A stretch of DNA of 64,000 bases from Candida dubliniensis CD36 (Eukaryota > Ascomycota > Pichiomycetes > Serinales > Debaryomycetaceae): the NCBI RefSeq assembly GCF_000026945.1, contig NC_012862.1:1418501-1482500 (forward strand). The letters run 5' to 3'. The notes below the pieces were generated by a model that saw only the letters and a list, made by a program, of their open reading frames with translations, was not told the origin of the DNA and searched no databases. Every line of letters begins with the position of its first letter. The first letter of the stretch is position 1. Both the position numbers and the translations under genes were made by a program. Shown here piece after piece: positions 33,124 to 46,400 of this stretch.

Positions 33124-34495
33124 TTTTGTAGTAGTGTATCTATTTGGGTGATAAACTAGTTAATTGATTGAAACAAAATGCAATACTGCAAAAAGAAAAA
33201 AAAAAAGAAAAGGATTAGATAGAAAAGGAAAATGCAATTGGAAGTACAATTGAATTCATTATATACTCTATGTCAGTTTTTTTTTTTTTTCTCTCGAGCT
33301 GTTGTTGGTGATTGTGTCCGATGGCTCGATTCGTCTCTGATACTAGTTATTCGCCTTTCATATGATTTCTCATACTCCAATTGTGTGGCACATATTCCTT
33401 AATATTCCGACAACTGTGTGCAGGTGGCGCGTTTTTTCATTGGTGAAAAACTACAATGGGTAGGGACATTATGCAGGAATATCGACCTAAAAAAGGTCTA
33501 GGTCCATCGAGGTGATTTGTAATGAATATGTGGATGTAATTGCCTATCAATGAGCTTTTCTTGTTCAGCCTAGAATACAATAATCTTTAATTTGTCTGCT
33601 CAGGTGATGGCAATCTAACTAATGCATTAGTACTTGGCATAGGGGATATCTTGGCTTAGGGTTAGTAAGCAAGACGTTCTATTGTGTTGTGGCGACAAAG
33701 TGAATTTCAAATTATGTAAGAGCCGAGGAATACTTCAGTAATTTAGATACACTTGTTTTTTTTTTTTTCAAGGAGACATGTGGGGGGAATGGGGTAGAAA
33801 AGAGATGAAATTGTACAGATTCTTTGATCAGATAACAGATTAACTTTGTTTTTTTTTAATATCTGCACTGTAAATGTTTAGATTTCAAAATAGTTAACAA
33901 AACAATTTCAGCTTCTAGTTAAATTATTGAAAAACTTGGAGCAAAATTAAGCTGAAAAATTGCTTTTGTCTTTGCCACCATTTCACGAAAATAAGGCAAC
34001 AACAGCCTCTACACCAAATAATCAATCGCTGCAGTGGTAAAAATTGGTTATCTGAAACTAATAACCTACTTTTCCAATGTTTAATCATGTAATAAAGTTG
34101 TAGCAAAAAGACATTTTCTTTCTCGTGAATTATTACATTAAAAGATATAATAGTCACTGCCATCTTTTGGTATTAGTTCAGTCTTGATAAAGTGTATTCT
34201 TAATGTGAAATCAAAGTTAAAATCTGTTGAGGTTAGACCTTCACAATTGTTTTACACTTCGATGCTTGAGTATTTGACGCGTCCTAGATTGAAACGGAAA
34301 GCTACATTACTTTAATTTATAATAAAAACTTAATTGAATTATACCATATAAATAATATATAAAAACATTAGGGTCAAAAAAATAAAAGCATATAAATAAT
34401 ATATGAAACCATTAGGGTTAAAAAAATAAAAGCACGCAATGAAAATCTTGAAAAAAAAAACCACGAAAATAAAAATAAAGTTTAGTCGGAGATCA
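33124..34495. other. Intergenic: TSA1 promoter and ALS 3' region
   Basis: A 1.37-kb stretch without a gene. The left part is the TSA1 promoter, with poly-A/T runs at about 33191-33207 and 33278-33291. One TTAGTAA core at 33662-33668 could be a Yap/Cap1 oxidative-stress site, but it is single and lacks the usual flank. The right part is the 3' UTR of the ALS gene, including a 44-bp tandem duplication. Confidence 0.45.
34346..34433. repeat. Two tandem copies of a 44-bp unit just after the ALS stop codon
   Basis: Copy 1 is 34346-34389 and copy 2 is 34390-34433. Each starts ATATAAATAATATAT and ends AAAAAAATAAAAGC around CATTAGGGT; they differ at only three positions. The repeats lie 60-150 bp past the ALS stop, in the 3' UTR, and contain AT-rich efficiency and positioning-like elements for polyadenylation. 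Confidence 0.75.
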
Positions 34496-37400
34496 TTAAA
34501 ACAATCCGAATATTATGTAAAATGCAATCATCCAAATAGAATACTTGGAAGTTGATCCCAAATTATCAGACATAGACAAACTTGGTGGAGTATTGGTAGA
34601 AGTTTCACGTTGTTCATTTATTGTCGTTGAACCTTGCTTTAAATACTCGCCTTGTTGCACAGTGGTAAGTTTAGTATCAGTAGGGTCGGTGACAACTGTA
34701 TTAGTTGACTCCAAATTAAGTGTGTTTATTCCAAAACCTGGATACTTGTATCTACCACTTGATGTACTTCCTGAAGTAATTTTTGAATTGGTTCGAGCAG
34801 ACTCAGCTCCAAGAGATTTCGAATAATCTGACTTGTGTACATCTGAGACAAATCCTCCTATCGGCGATTCCGAAATCTTAGCTGGCACAACTTGGTCATT
34901 TTGGTTGTTTGCAGTCGTGACAGAAGGAAAACTAGTAACAAGAATATTACTTTCAATTGTTGCACCAGTTTTATTTTGGTCAAATTCAGTATTAGTAACA
35001 GTCATTCCCGGGCCTGCATCTTGCAAATTAGTACTTTGACCAGAACTCTTCATTAATGACTGATTCTCATTAGTGTTTTTGTTTTTCTCTATACTAATAC
35101 TAATTGCATCAGCTAGTACAGATACTGAAGACGGCTTCGAGGGCAAGTCGCTTCCGGATGTTGGCATATCGTTTGCCTCCATCACATCCGAAAATGCTAT
35201 TACAGATTCTGAAGATACTAGTTCTCTGGATGTTGTAAATAGTTTCACCTCAGATTCGGATGACGAGGACATTGACGTATATGAATCACCCAAAGATTCT
35301 TTCAGTATGGAAATACTGTAATCTGTAGATGCAATTAAGGAAAGACCTCCATTTGATTCTTCACTCGATGCAGCATCAAAACTCAGTAACCCAGTAACAT
35401 GCGAAGGATATACAGATACTGGAAATGAGCTACTACCTACTGCAGCGCCTGTGCTCTTCAACAGTTGGCCATGTTCATTAGTCATGAGTGAAGAAGACCT
35501 CTGACTTAAAAAGGTGACTTCATCAACAGTAGCCGGCAGAGTTAATTCTATCTCCTTTCTACCTGCAACCGAAGATGATTCTGTATCTTCCGTCAAAATA
35601 TCACCTGAAATCAATATCCTTGACACCGTGTCAATGTCACTATTTTTAAAAGACAATTCATTAACTTCATACGTGGAGGTACTCTCATAACCAGCACTGC
35701 TCAAGCTAGGAGCCCAATACAGTAAGGCAGAATCAACCGATGTTGAAATAAATAATGACAAAGAGCCATCACTTTTGCTAACCTCCATCAACGACCCAGC
35801 CACACTGGAAACCAAAACAGAAGATTCCTCAGGCAATTGCGAAATAGTTGTAACTGCCTCATCAATAACCGAAAATGACACAAATCTTGTTGAGAACGTG
35901 GATGAAACCGAGTCGCTGCTTTCTTCACTTGAAAATGTACCAATAGTGGATTCACGTGACTCACTTGATTCTTCTGAACTTGGCATTATCAGAATACTGG
36001 ATCTCTCTTTAGTTGACGATACAGTAGCACTCATACTAGATTCGCTGCCACTAGTAGAAACCTCTTCTGACGTAGTGTAGAAATCAGAAATATCACTCAC
36101 AGCAGTAACCAGCACCCTTGATTCACTAGTTTCATCTCCAGCAATGGATGACAGAGCACCATCCGAGACCAGTGCCTCAGTCGAATTCGTATAACGTGTG
36201 GAACTCATTCTGGAACTCATTCTGGAACTCATTCTGGAACTCATTCTGGATGGAGACACATATTTTGTTGAGAACGTGGATGGAACCGAGTCGCTGCTTT
36301 CTTCACTTGAAAATGTACCAATAGTGGATTCACGTGACTCACTTGATTCTTCTGAACTTGGCATTATCAGAATACTGGATCTCTCTTTAGTTGACGATAC
36401 AGTAGCACTCATACTAGATTCACTGTCACTAGTAGAAACCTCTTCTGCCGTAGTGTAGAAATCAGAAATATCACTCACAGCAGTAACCAGCACCCTTGAT
36501 TCACTAGTTTCATCTCCAGCAATGGATGACAGAGCACCATCCGAGACCAGTGCCTCAGTCGAATTTGTATAACGTGTGGAACTCATTCTGGAACTCATTC
36601 TGGAACTCATTCTGGAACTCATTCTGGAACTCATTCTGGATGGAGACACATATTTTGTTGAGAACGTGGATGGAACCGAGTCGCTGCTTTCTTCACTTGA
36701 AAATGTACCAATAGTGGATTCACGTGACTCACTTGATTCTTCTGAACTTGGCATTATCAGAATACTGGATCTCTCTTTAGTTGACGATACAGTAGCACTC
36801 ATACTAGATTCACTGTCACTAGTAGAAACCTCTTCTGCCGTAGTGTAGAAATCAGAAATATCACTCACAGCAGTAACCAGCACCCTTGATTCACTAGTTT
36901 CATCTCCAGCAATGGATGACAGAGCACCATCCGAGACCAGTGCCTCAGTCGAATTTGTATAACGTGTGGAACTCATTCTGGAACTCATTCTGGAACTCAT
37001 TCTGGAACTCATTCTGGATGGAGACACATATTTTGTTGAGAACGTGGATGGAACCGAGTCGCTGCTTTCTTCACTTGAAAATGTACCAATAGTGGATTCA
37101 CGTGACTCACTTGATTCTTCTGAACTTGGCATTATCAGAATACTGGATCTCTCTTTAGTTGACGATACAGTAGCACTCATACTAGATTCGCTGCCACTAG
37201 TAGAAACCTCTTCTGACGTAGTGTAGAAATCAGAAATATCACTCACAGCAGTAACCAGCACCCTTGATTCACTAGTTTCATCTCCAGCAATGGATGACAG
37301 AGCACCATCCGAGACCAGTGCCTCAGTCGAATTTGTATAACGTCTGGAACTCATTCTGGAACTCATTCTGGAACTCATTCTGGATGGAGACACATATTTT

Positions 37401-40400
37401 GTTGAGAACGTGGATGGAACCGAGTCGCTGCTTTCTTCACTTGAAAATGTACCAATAGTGGATTCACGTGACTCACTTGATTCTTCTGAACTTGGCATTA
37501 TCAGAATACTGGATCTCTCTTTAGTTGACGATACAGTAGCACTCATACTAGATTCGCTGCCACTAGTAGAAACCTCTTCTGACGTAGTGTAGAAATCAGA
37601 AATATCACTCACAGCAGTAACCAGCACCCTTGATTCACTAGTTTCATCTCCAGCAATGGATGACAGAGCACCATCCGAGACCAGTGCCTCAGTCGAATTT
37701 GTATAACGTGTGGAACTCATTCTGGAACTCATTCTGGAACTCATTCTGGATGGAGACACATATTTTGTTGAGAACGTGGATGGAACCGAGTCGCTGCTTT
37801 CTTCACTTGAAAATGTACCAATAGTGGATTCACGTGACTCACTTGATTCTTCTGAACTTGGCATTATCAGAATACTGGATCTCTCTTTAGTTGACGATAC
37901 AGTAGCACTCATACTAGATTCGCTGCCACTAGTAGAAACCTCTTCTGACGTAGTGTAGAAATCAGAAATATCACTCACAGCAGTAACCAGCACCCTTGAT
38001 TCACTAGTTTCATCTCCAGCAATGGATGACAGAGCACCATCCGAGACCAGTGCCTCAGTCGAATTTGTATAACGTGTGGAACTCATTTTGGAACTCATTC
38101 TGGATGGAGACACATATTTTGTTGAGAACGTGGATGAAACCGAGTCGCTGCTTTCTTCACTTGAAAATGTACCAATAGTGGATTCACGTGACTCACTTGA
38201 TTCTTCTGAACTTGGCATTATCAGAATACTGGATCTCTCTTTAGTTGACGATACAGTAGCACTCATACTAGATTCGCTGCCACTAGTAGAAACCTCTTCT
38301 GACGTAGTGTAGAAATCAGAAATATCACTCACAGCAGTAACCAGCACCCTTGATTCACTAGTTTCATCTCCAGCAATGGATGACAGAGCACCATCCGAGA
38401 CCAGTGCCTCAGTCGAATTTGTATAACGTGTGGAACTCATTCTGGAACTCATTCTGGAACTCATTCTGGATGGAGACACATATTTTGTTGAGAACGTGGA
38501 TGGAACCGAGTCGCTGCTTTCTTCACTTGAAAATGTACCAATAGTGGATTCACGTGACTCACTTGATTCTTCTGAACTTGGCATTATCAGAATACTGGAT
38601 CTCTCTTTAGTTGACGATACAGTAGCACTCATACTAGATTCGCTGCCACCAGTAGAAACCTCTTCTGACGTAGTGTAGAAATCAGAAATATCACTCACAG
38701 CAGTAACCAGCACCCTTGATTCACTAGTTTCATCTCCAGCAATGGATGACAGAGCACCATCCGAGACCAGTGCCTCAGTCGAATTTGTATAACGTGTGGA
38801 ACTCATTCTGGAACTCATTCTGGAACTCATTCTGGATGGAGACACATATTTTGTTGAGAACGTGGATGGAACCGAGTCGCTGCTTTCTTCACTTGAAAAT
38901 GTACCAATAGTGGATTCACGTGACTCACTTGATTCTTCTGAACTTGGCATTATCAGAATACTGGATCTCTCTTTAGTTGACGATACAGTAGCACTCATAC
39001 TAGATTCGCTGCCACTAGTAGAAACCTCTTCTGACGTAGTGTAGAAATCAGAAATATCACTCACAGCAGTAACCAGCACCCTTGATTCACTAGTTTCATC
39101 TCCAGCAATGGATGACAGAGCACCATCCGAGACCAGTGCCTCAGTCGAATTTGTATAACGTGTGGAACTCATTCTGGAACTCATTCTGGAACTCATTCTG
39201 GATGGAGACACATATTTTGTTGAGAACGTGGATGGAACCGAGTCGCTGCTTTCTTCACTTGAAAATGTACCAATAGTGGATTCACGTGACTCACTTGATT
39301 CTTCTGAACTTGGCATTATCAGAATACTGGATCTCTCTTTAGTTGACGATACAGTAGCACTCATACTAGATTCGCTGCCACCAGTAGAAACCTCTTCTGA
39401 CGTAGTGTAGAAATCAGAAATATCACTCACAGCAGTAACCAGCACCCTTGATTCACTAGTTTCATCTCCAGCAATGGATGACAGAGCACCATCCGAGACC
39501 AGTGCCTCAGTCGAATTTGTATAACGTGTGGAACTCATTCTGGAACTCATTCTGGATGGAGACACATATTTTGTTGAGAACGTGGATGGAACCGAGTCGC
39601 TGCTTTCTTCACTTGAAAATGTACCAATAGTGGATTCACGTGACTCACTTGATTCTTCTGAACTTGGCATTATCAGAATACTGGATCTCTCTTTAGTTGA
39701 CGATACAGTAGCACTCATACTAGATTCGCTGCCACTAGTAGAAACCTCTTCTGACGTAGTGTAGAAATCAGAAATATCACTCACAGCAGTAACCAGCACC
39801 CTTGATTCACTAGTTTCATCTCCAGCAATGGATGACAGAGCACCATCCGAGACCAGTGCCTCAGTCGAATTTGTATAACGTGTGGAACTCATTCTGGAAC
39901 TCATTCTGGAACTCATTCTGGATGGAGACACATATTTTGTTGAGAACGTGGATGGAACCGAGTCGCTGCTTTCTTCACTTGAAAATGTACCAATAGTGGA
40001 TTCACGTGACTCACTTGATTCTTCTGAACTTGGCATTATCAGAATACTGGATCTCTCTTTAGTTGACGATACAGTAGCACTCATACTAGATTCGCTGCCA
40101 CTAGTAGAAACCTCTTCTGACGTAGTGTAGAAATCAGAAATATCACTCACAGCAGTAACCAGCACCCTTGATTCACTAGTTTCATCTCCAGCAATGGATG
40201 ACAGAGCACCATCCGAGACCAGTGCCTCAGTCGAATTTGTATAACGTGTGGAACTCATTCTGGAACTCATTCTGGAACTCATTCTGGATGGAGACACATA
40301 TTTTGTTGAGAACGTGGATGGAACCGAGTCGCTGCTTTCTTCACTTGAAAATGTACCAATAGTGGATTCACGTGACTCACTTGATTCTTCTGAACTTGGC

Positions 40401-43400
40401 ATTATCAGAATACTGGATCTCTCTTTAGTTGACGATACAGTAGCACTCATACTAGATTCGCTGCCACCAGTAGAAACCTCTTCTGACGTAGTGTAGAAAT
40501 CAGAAATATCACTCACAGCAGTAACCAGCACCCTTGATTCACTAGTTTCATCTCCAGCAATGGATGACAGAGCACCATCCGAGACCAGTGCCTCAGTCGA
40601 ATTTGTATAACGTGTGGAACTCATTCTGGAACTCATTCTGGATGGAGACACATATTTTGTTGAGAACGTGGATGGAACCGAGTCGCTGCTTTCTTCACTT
40701 GAAAATGTACCAATAGTGGATTCACGTGACTCACTTGATTCTTCTGAACTTGGCATTATCAGAATACTGGATCTCTCTTTAGTTGACGATACAGTAGCAC
40801 TCATACTAGATTCGCTGCCACTAGTAGAAACCTCTTCTGACGTAGTGTAGAAATCAGAAATATCACTCACAGCAGTAACCAGCACCCTTGATTCACTAGT
40901 TTCATCTCCAGCAATGGATGACAGAGCACCATCCGAGACCAGTGCCTCAGTCGAATTTGTATAACGTGTGGAACTCATTTTGGAACTCATTCTGGATGGA
41001 GACACATATTTTGTTGAGAACGTGGATGAAACCGAGTCGCTGCTTTCTTCACTTGAAATTGTACCAATAGTGGATTCACGTGACTCACTTGATTCTTCTG
41101 AACTTGGCATTATCAGAATACTGGATCTCTCTTTAGTTGACGATACAGTAGCACTCATACTAGATTCGCTGCCACTAGTAGAAACCTCTTCTGACGTAGT
41201 GTAGAAATCAGAAATATCACTCACAGCAGTAACCAGCACCCTTGATTCACTAGTTTCATCTCCAGCAATGGATGACAGAGCACCATCCGAGACCAGTGCC
41301 TCAGTCGAATTTGTATAACGTGTGGAACTCATTCTGGAACTCATTCTGGAACTCATTCTGGATGGAGACACATATTTTGTTGAGAACGTGGATGGAACCG
41401 AGTCGCTGCTTTCTTCACTTGAAAATGTACCAATAGTGGATTCACGTGACTCACTTGATTCTTCTGAACTTGGCATTATCAGAATACTGGATCTCTCTTT
41501 AGTTGACGATACAGTAGCACTCATACTAGATTCGCTGCCACCAGTAGAAACCTCTTCTGACGTAGTGTAGAAATCAGAAATATCACTCACAGCAGTAACC
41601 AGCACCCTTGATTCACTAGTTTCATCTCCAGCAATGGATGACAGAGCACCATCCGAGACCAGTGCCTCAGTCGAATTTGTATAACGTGTGGAACTCATTC
41701 TGGAACTCATTCTGGATGGAGACACATATTTTGTTGAGAACGTGGATGGAACCGAGTCGCTGCTTTCTTCACTTGAAAATGTACCAATAGTGGATTCACG
41801 TGACTCACTTGATTCTTCTGAACTTGGCATTATCAGAATACTGGATCTCTCTTTAGTTGACGATACAGTAGCACTCATACTAGATTCGCTGCCACTAGTA
41901 GAAACCTCTTCTGACGTAGTGTAGAAATCAGAAATATCACTCACAGCAGTAACCAGCACCCTTGATTCACTAGTTTCATCTCCAGCAATGGATGACAGAG
42001 CACCATCCGAGACCAGTGCCTCAGTCGAATTTGTATAACGTGTGGAACTCATTCTGGAACTCATTCTGGATGGAGACACATATTTTGTTGAGAACGTGGA
42101 TGAAACCGAGTCGCTGCTTTCTTCACTTGAAAATGTACCAATAGTGGATTCACGTGACTCACTTGATTCTTCTGAACTTGGCATTATCAGAATACTGGAT
42201 CTCTCTTTAGTTGACGATACAGTAGCACTCATACTAGATTCGCTGCCACCAGTAGAAACCTCTTCTGACGTAGTGTAGAAATCAGAAATATCACTCACAG
42301 CAGTAACCAGCACCCTTGATTCACTAGTTTCATCTCCAGCAATGGATGACAGAGCACCATCCGAGACCAGTGCCTCAGTCGAATTTGTATAACGTGTGGA
42401 ACTCATTTTGGAACTCATTCTGGATGGAGACACATATTTTGTTGAGAACGTGGATGAAACCGAGTCGCTGCTTTCTTCACTTGAAATTGTACCAATAGTG
42501 GATTCACGTGACTCACTTGATTCTTCTGAACTTGGCATTATCAGAATACTGGATCTCTCTTTAGTTGACGATACAGTAGCACTCATACTAGATTCGCTGC
42601 CACTAGTAGAAACCTCTTCTGACGTAGTGTAGAAATCAGAAATATCACTCACAGCAGTAACCAGCACCCTTGATTCACTAGTTTCATCTCCAGCAATGGA
42701 TGACAGAGCACCATCCGAGACCAGTGCCTCAGTCGAATTTGTATAACGTGTGGAACTCATTCTGGAACTCATTCTGGAACTCATTCTGGATGGAGACACA
42801 TATTTTGTTGAGAACGTGGATGGAACCGAGTCGCTGCTTTCTTCACTTGAAAATGTACCAATAGTGGATTCACGTGACTCACTTGATTCTTCTGAACTTG
42901 GCATTATCAGAATACTGGATCTCTCTTTAGTTGACGATACAGTAGCACTCATACTAGATTCGCTGCCACTAGTAGAAACCTCTTCTGACGTAGTGTAGAA
43001 ATCAGAAATATCACTCACAGCAGTAACCAGCACCCTTGATTCACTAGTTTCATCTCCAGCAATGGATGACAGAGCACCATCCGAGACCAGTGCCTCAGTC
43101 GAATTTGTATAACGTGTGGAACTCATTCTGGAACTCATTCTGGAACTCATTCTGGATGGAGACACATATTTTGTTGAGAACGTGGATGGAACCGAGTCGC
43201 TGCTTTCTTCACTTGAAAATGTACCAATAGTGGATTCACGTGACTCACTTGATTCTTCTGAACTTGGCATTATCAGAATACTGGATCTCTCTTTAGTTGA
43301 CGATACAGTAGCACTCATACTAGATTCGCTGCCACTAGTAGAAACCTCTTCTGACGTAGTGTAGAAATCAGAAATATCACTCACAGCAGTAACCAGCACC

Positions 43401-46400
43401 CTTGATTCACTAGTTTCATCTCCAGCAATAGATGACAGAGCACCATCCGAGACCAGTGCCTCAGTCGAATTTGTATAACGTGTGGAACTCATTCTGGAAC
43501 TCATTCTGGATGGAGACACATATTTTGTTGAGAACGTGGATGAAACCGAGTCGCTGCTTTCTTCACTTGAAAATGTACCAATAGTGGATTCACGTGACTC
43601 ACTTGATTCTTCTGAACTTGGCATTATCAGAATACTGGATCTCTCTTTAGTTGACGATACAGTAGCACTCATACTAGATTCGCTGCCACCAGTAGAAACC
43701 TCTTCTGACGTAGTGTAGAAATCAGAAATATCACTCACAGCAGTAACCAGCACCCTTGATTCACTAGTTTCATCTCCAGCAATGGATGACAGAGCACCAT
43801 CCGAGACCAGTGCCTCAGTCGAATTTGTATAACGTGTGGAACTCATTCTGGAACTCATTCTGGAACTCATTCTGGAACTCATTCTGGATGGAGACACATA
43901 TTTTGTTGAGAACGTGGATGGAACCGAGTCGCTGCTTTCTTCACTTGAAAATGTACCAATAGTGGATTCACGTGACTCACTTGATTCTTCTGAACTTGGC
44001 ATTATCAGAATACTGGATCTCTCTTTAGTTGACGATACAGTAGCACTCATACTAGATTCGCTGCCACTAGTAGAAACCTCTTCTGACGTAGTGTAGAAAT
44101 CAGAAATATCACTCACAGCAGTAACCAGCACCCTTGATTCACTAGTTTCATCTCCAGCAATGGATGACAGAGCACCATCCGAGACCAGTGCCTCAGTCGA
44201 ATTTGTATAACGTGTGGAACTCATTCTGGAACTCATTCTGGAACTCATTCTGGAACTCATTCTGGATGGAGACACATATTTTGTTGAGAACGTGGATGGA
44301 ACCGAGTCGCTGCTTTCTTCACTTGAAAATGTACCAATAGTGGATTCACGTGACTCACTTGATTCTTCTGAACTTGGCATTATCAGAATACTGGATCTCT
44401 CTTTAGTTGACGATACAGTAGCACTCATACTAGATTCGCTGCCACTAGTAGAAACCTCTTCTGACGTAGTGTAGAAATCAGAAATATCACTCACAGCAGT
44501 AACCAGCACCCTTGATTCACTAGTTTCATCTCCAGCAATGGATGACAGAGCACCATCCGAGACCAGTGCCTCAGTCGAATTTGTATAACGTGTGGAACTC
44601 ATTCTGGAACTCATTCTGGATGGAGACACATATTTTGTTGAGAACGTGGATGGAACCGAGTCGCTGCTTTCTTCACTTGAAAATGTACCAATAGTGGATT
44701 CACGTGACTCACTTGATTCTTCTGAACTTGGCATTATCAGAATACTGGATCTCTCTTTAGTTGACGATACAGTAGCACTCATACTAGATTCGCTGCCACT
44801 AGTAGAAACCTCTTCTGACGTAGTGTAGAAATCAGAAATATCACTCACAGCAGTAACCAGCACCCTTGATTCACTAGTTTCATCTCCAGCAATGGATGAC
44901 AGAGCACCATCCGAGACCAGTGCCTCAGTCGAATTTGTATAACGTGTGGAACTCATTCTGGAACTCATTCTGGAACTCATTCTGGATGGAGACACATATT
45001 TTGTTGAGAACGTGGATGGAACCGAGTCGCTGCTTTCTTCACTTGAAAATGTACCAATAGTGGATTCACGTGACTCACTTGATTCTTCTGAACTTGGCAT
45101 TATCAGAATACTGGATCTCTCTTTAGTTGACGATACAGTAGCACTCATACTAGATTCGCTGCCACCAGTAGAAACCTCTTCTGACGTAGTGTAGAAATCA
45201 GAAATATCACTCACAGCAGTAACCAGCACCCTTGATTCACTAGTTTCATCTCCAGCAATGGATGACAGAGCACCATCCGAGACCAGTGCCTCAGTCGAAT
45301 TTGTATAACGTGTGGAACTCATTCTGGAACTCATTCTGGATGGAGACACATATTTTGTTGAGAACGTGGATGGAACCGAGTCGCTGCTTTCTTCACTTGA
45401 AAATGTACCAATAGTGGATTCACGTGACTCACTTGATTCTTCTGAACTTGGCATTATCAGAATACTGGATCTCTCTTTAGTTGACGATACAGTAGCACTC
45501 ATACTAGATTCGCTGCCACTAGTAGAAACCTCTTCTGACGTAGTGTAGAAATCAGAAATATCACTCACAGCAGTAACCAGCACCCTTGATTCACTAGTTT
45601 CATCTCCAGCAATGGATGACAGAGCACCATCCGAGACCAGTGCCTCAGTCGAATTTGTATAACGTGTGGAACTCATTCTGGAACTCATTCTGGAACTCAT
45701 TCTGGATGGAGACACATATTTTGTTGAGAACGTGGATGGAACCGAGTCGCTGCTTTCTTCACTTGAAATTGTACCAATAGTGGATTCACGTGACTCACTT
45801 GATTCTTCTGAACTTGGCATTATCAGAATACTGGATCTCTCTTTAGTTGACGATACAGTAGCACTCATACTAGATTCGCTGCCACTAGTAGAAACCTCTT
45901 CTGACGTAGTGTAGAAATCAGAAATATCACTCACAGCAGTAACCAGCACCCTTGATTCACTAGTTTCATCTCCAGCAATGGATGACAGAGCACCATCCGA
46001 GACCAGTGCCTCAGTCGAATTTGTATAACGTGTGGAACTCATTCTGGAACTCATTCTGGATGGAGACACATATTTTGTTGAGAACGTGGATGGAACCGAG
46101 TCGCTGCTTTCTTCACTTGAAAATGTACCAATAGTGGATTCACGTGACTCACTTGATTCTTCTGAACTTGGCATTATCAGAATACTGGATCTCTCTTTAG
46201 TTGACGATACAGTAGCACTCATACTAGATTCACTGTCACTAGTAGAAACCTCTTCTGCCGTAGTGTAGAAATCAGAAATATCACTCACAGCAGTAACCAG
46301 CACCCTTGATTCACTAGTTTCATCTCCAGCAATGGATGACAGAGCACCATCCGAGACCAGTGCCTCAGTCGAATTTGTATAACGTGTGGAACTCATTCTG

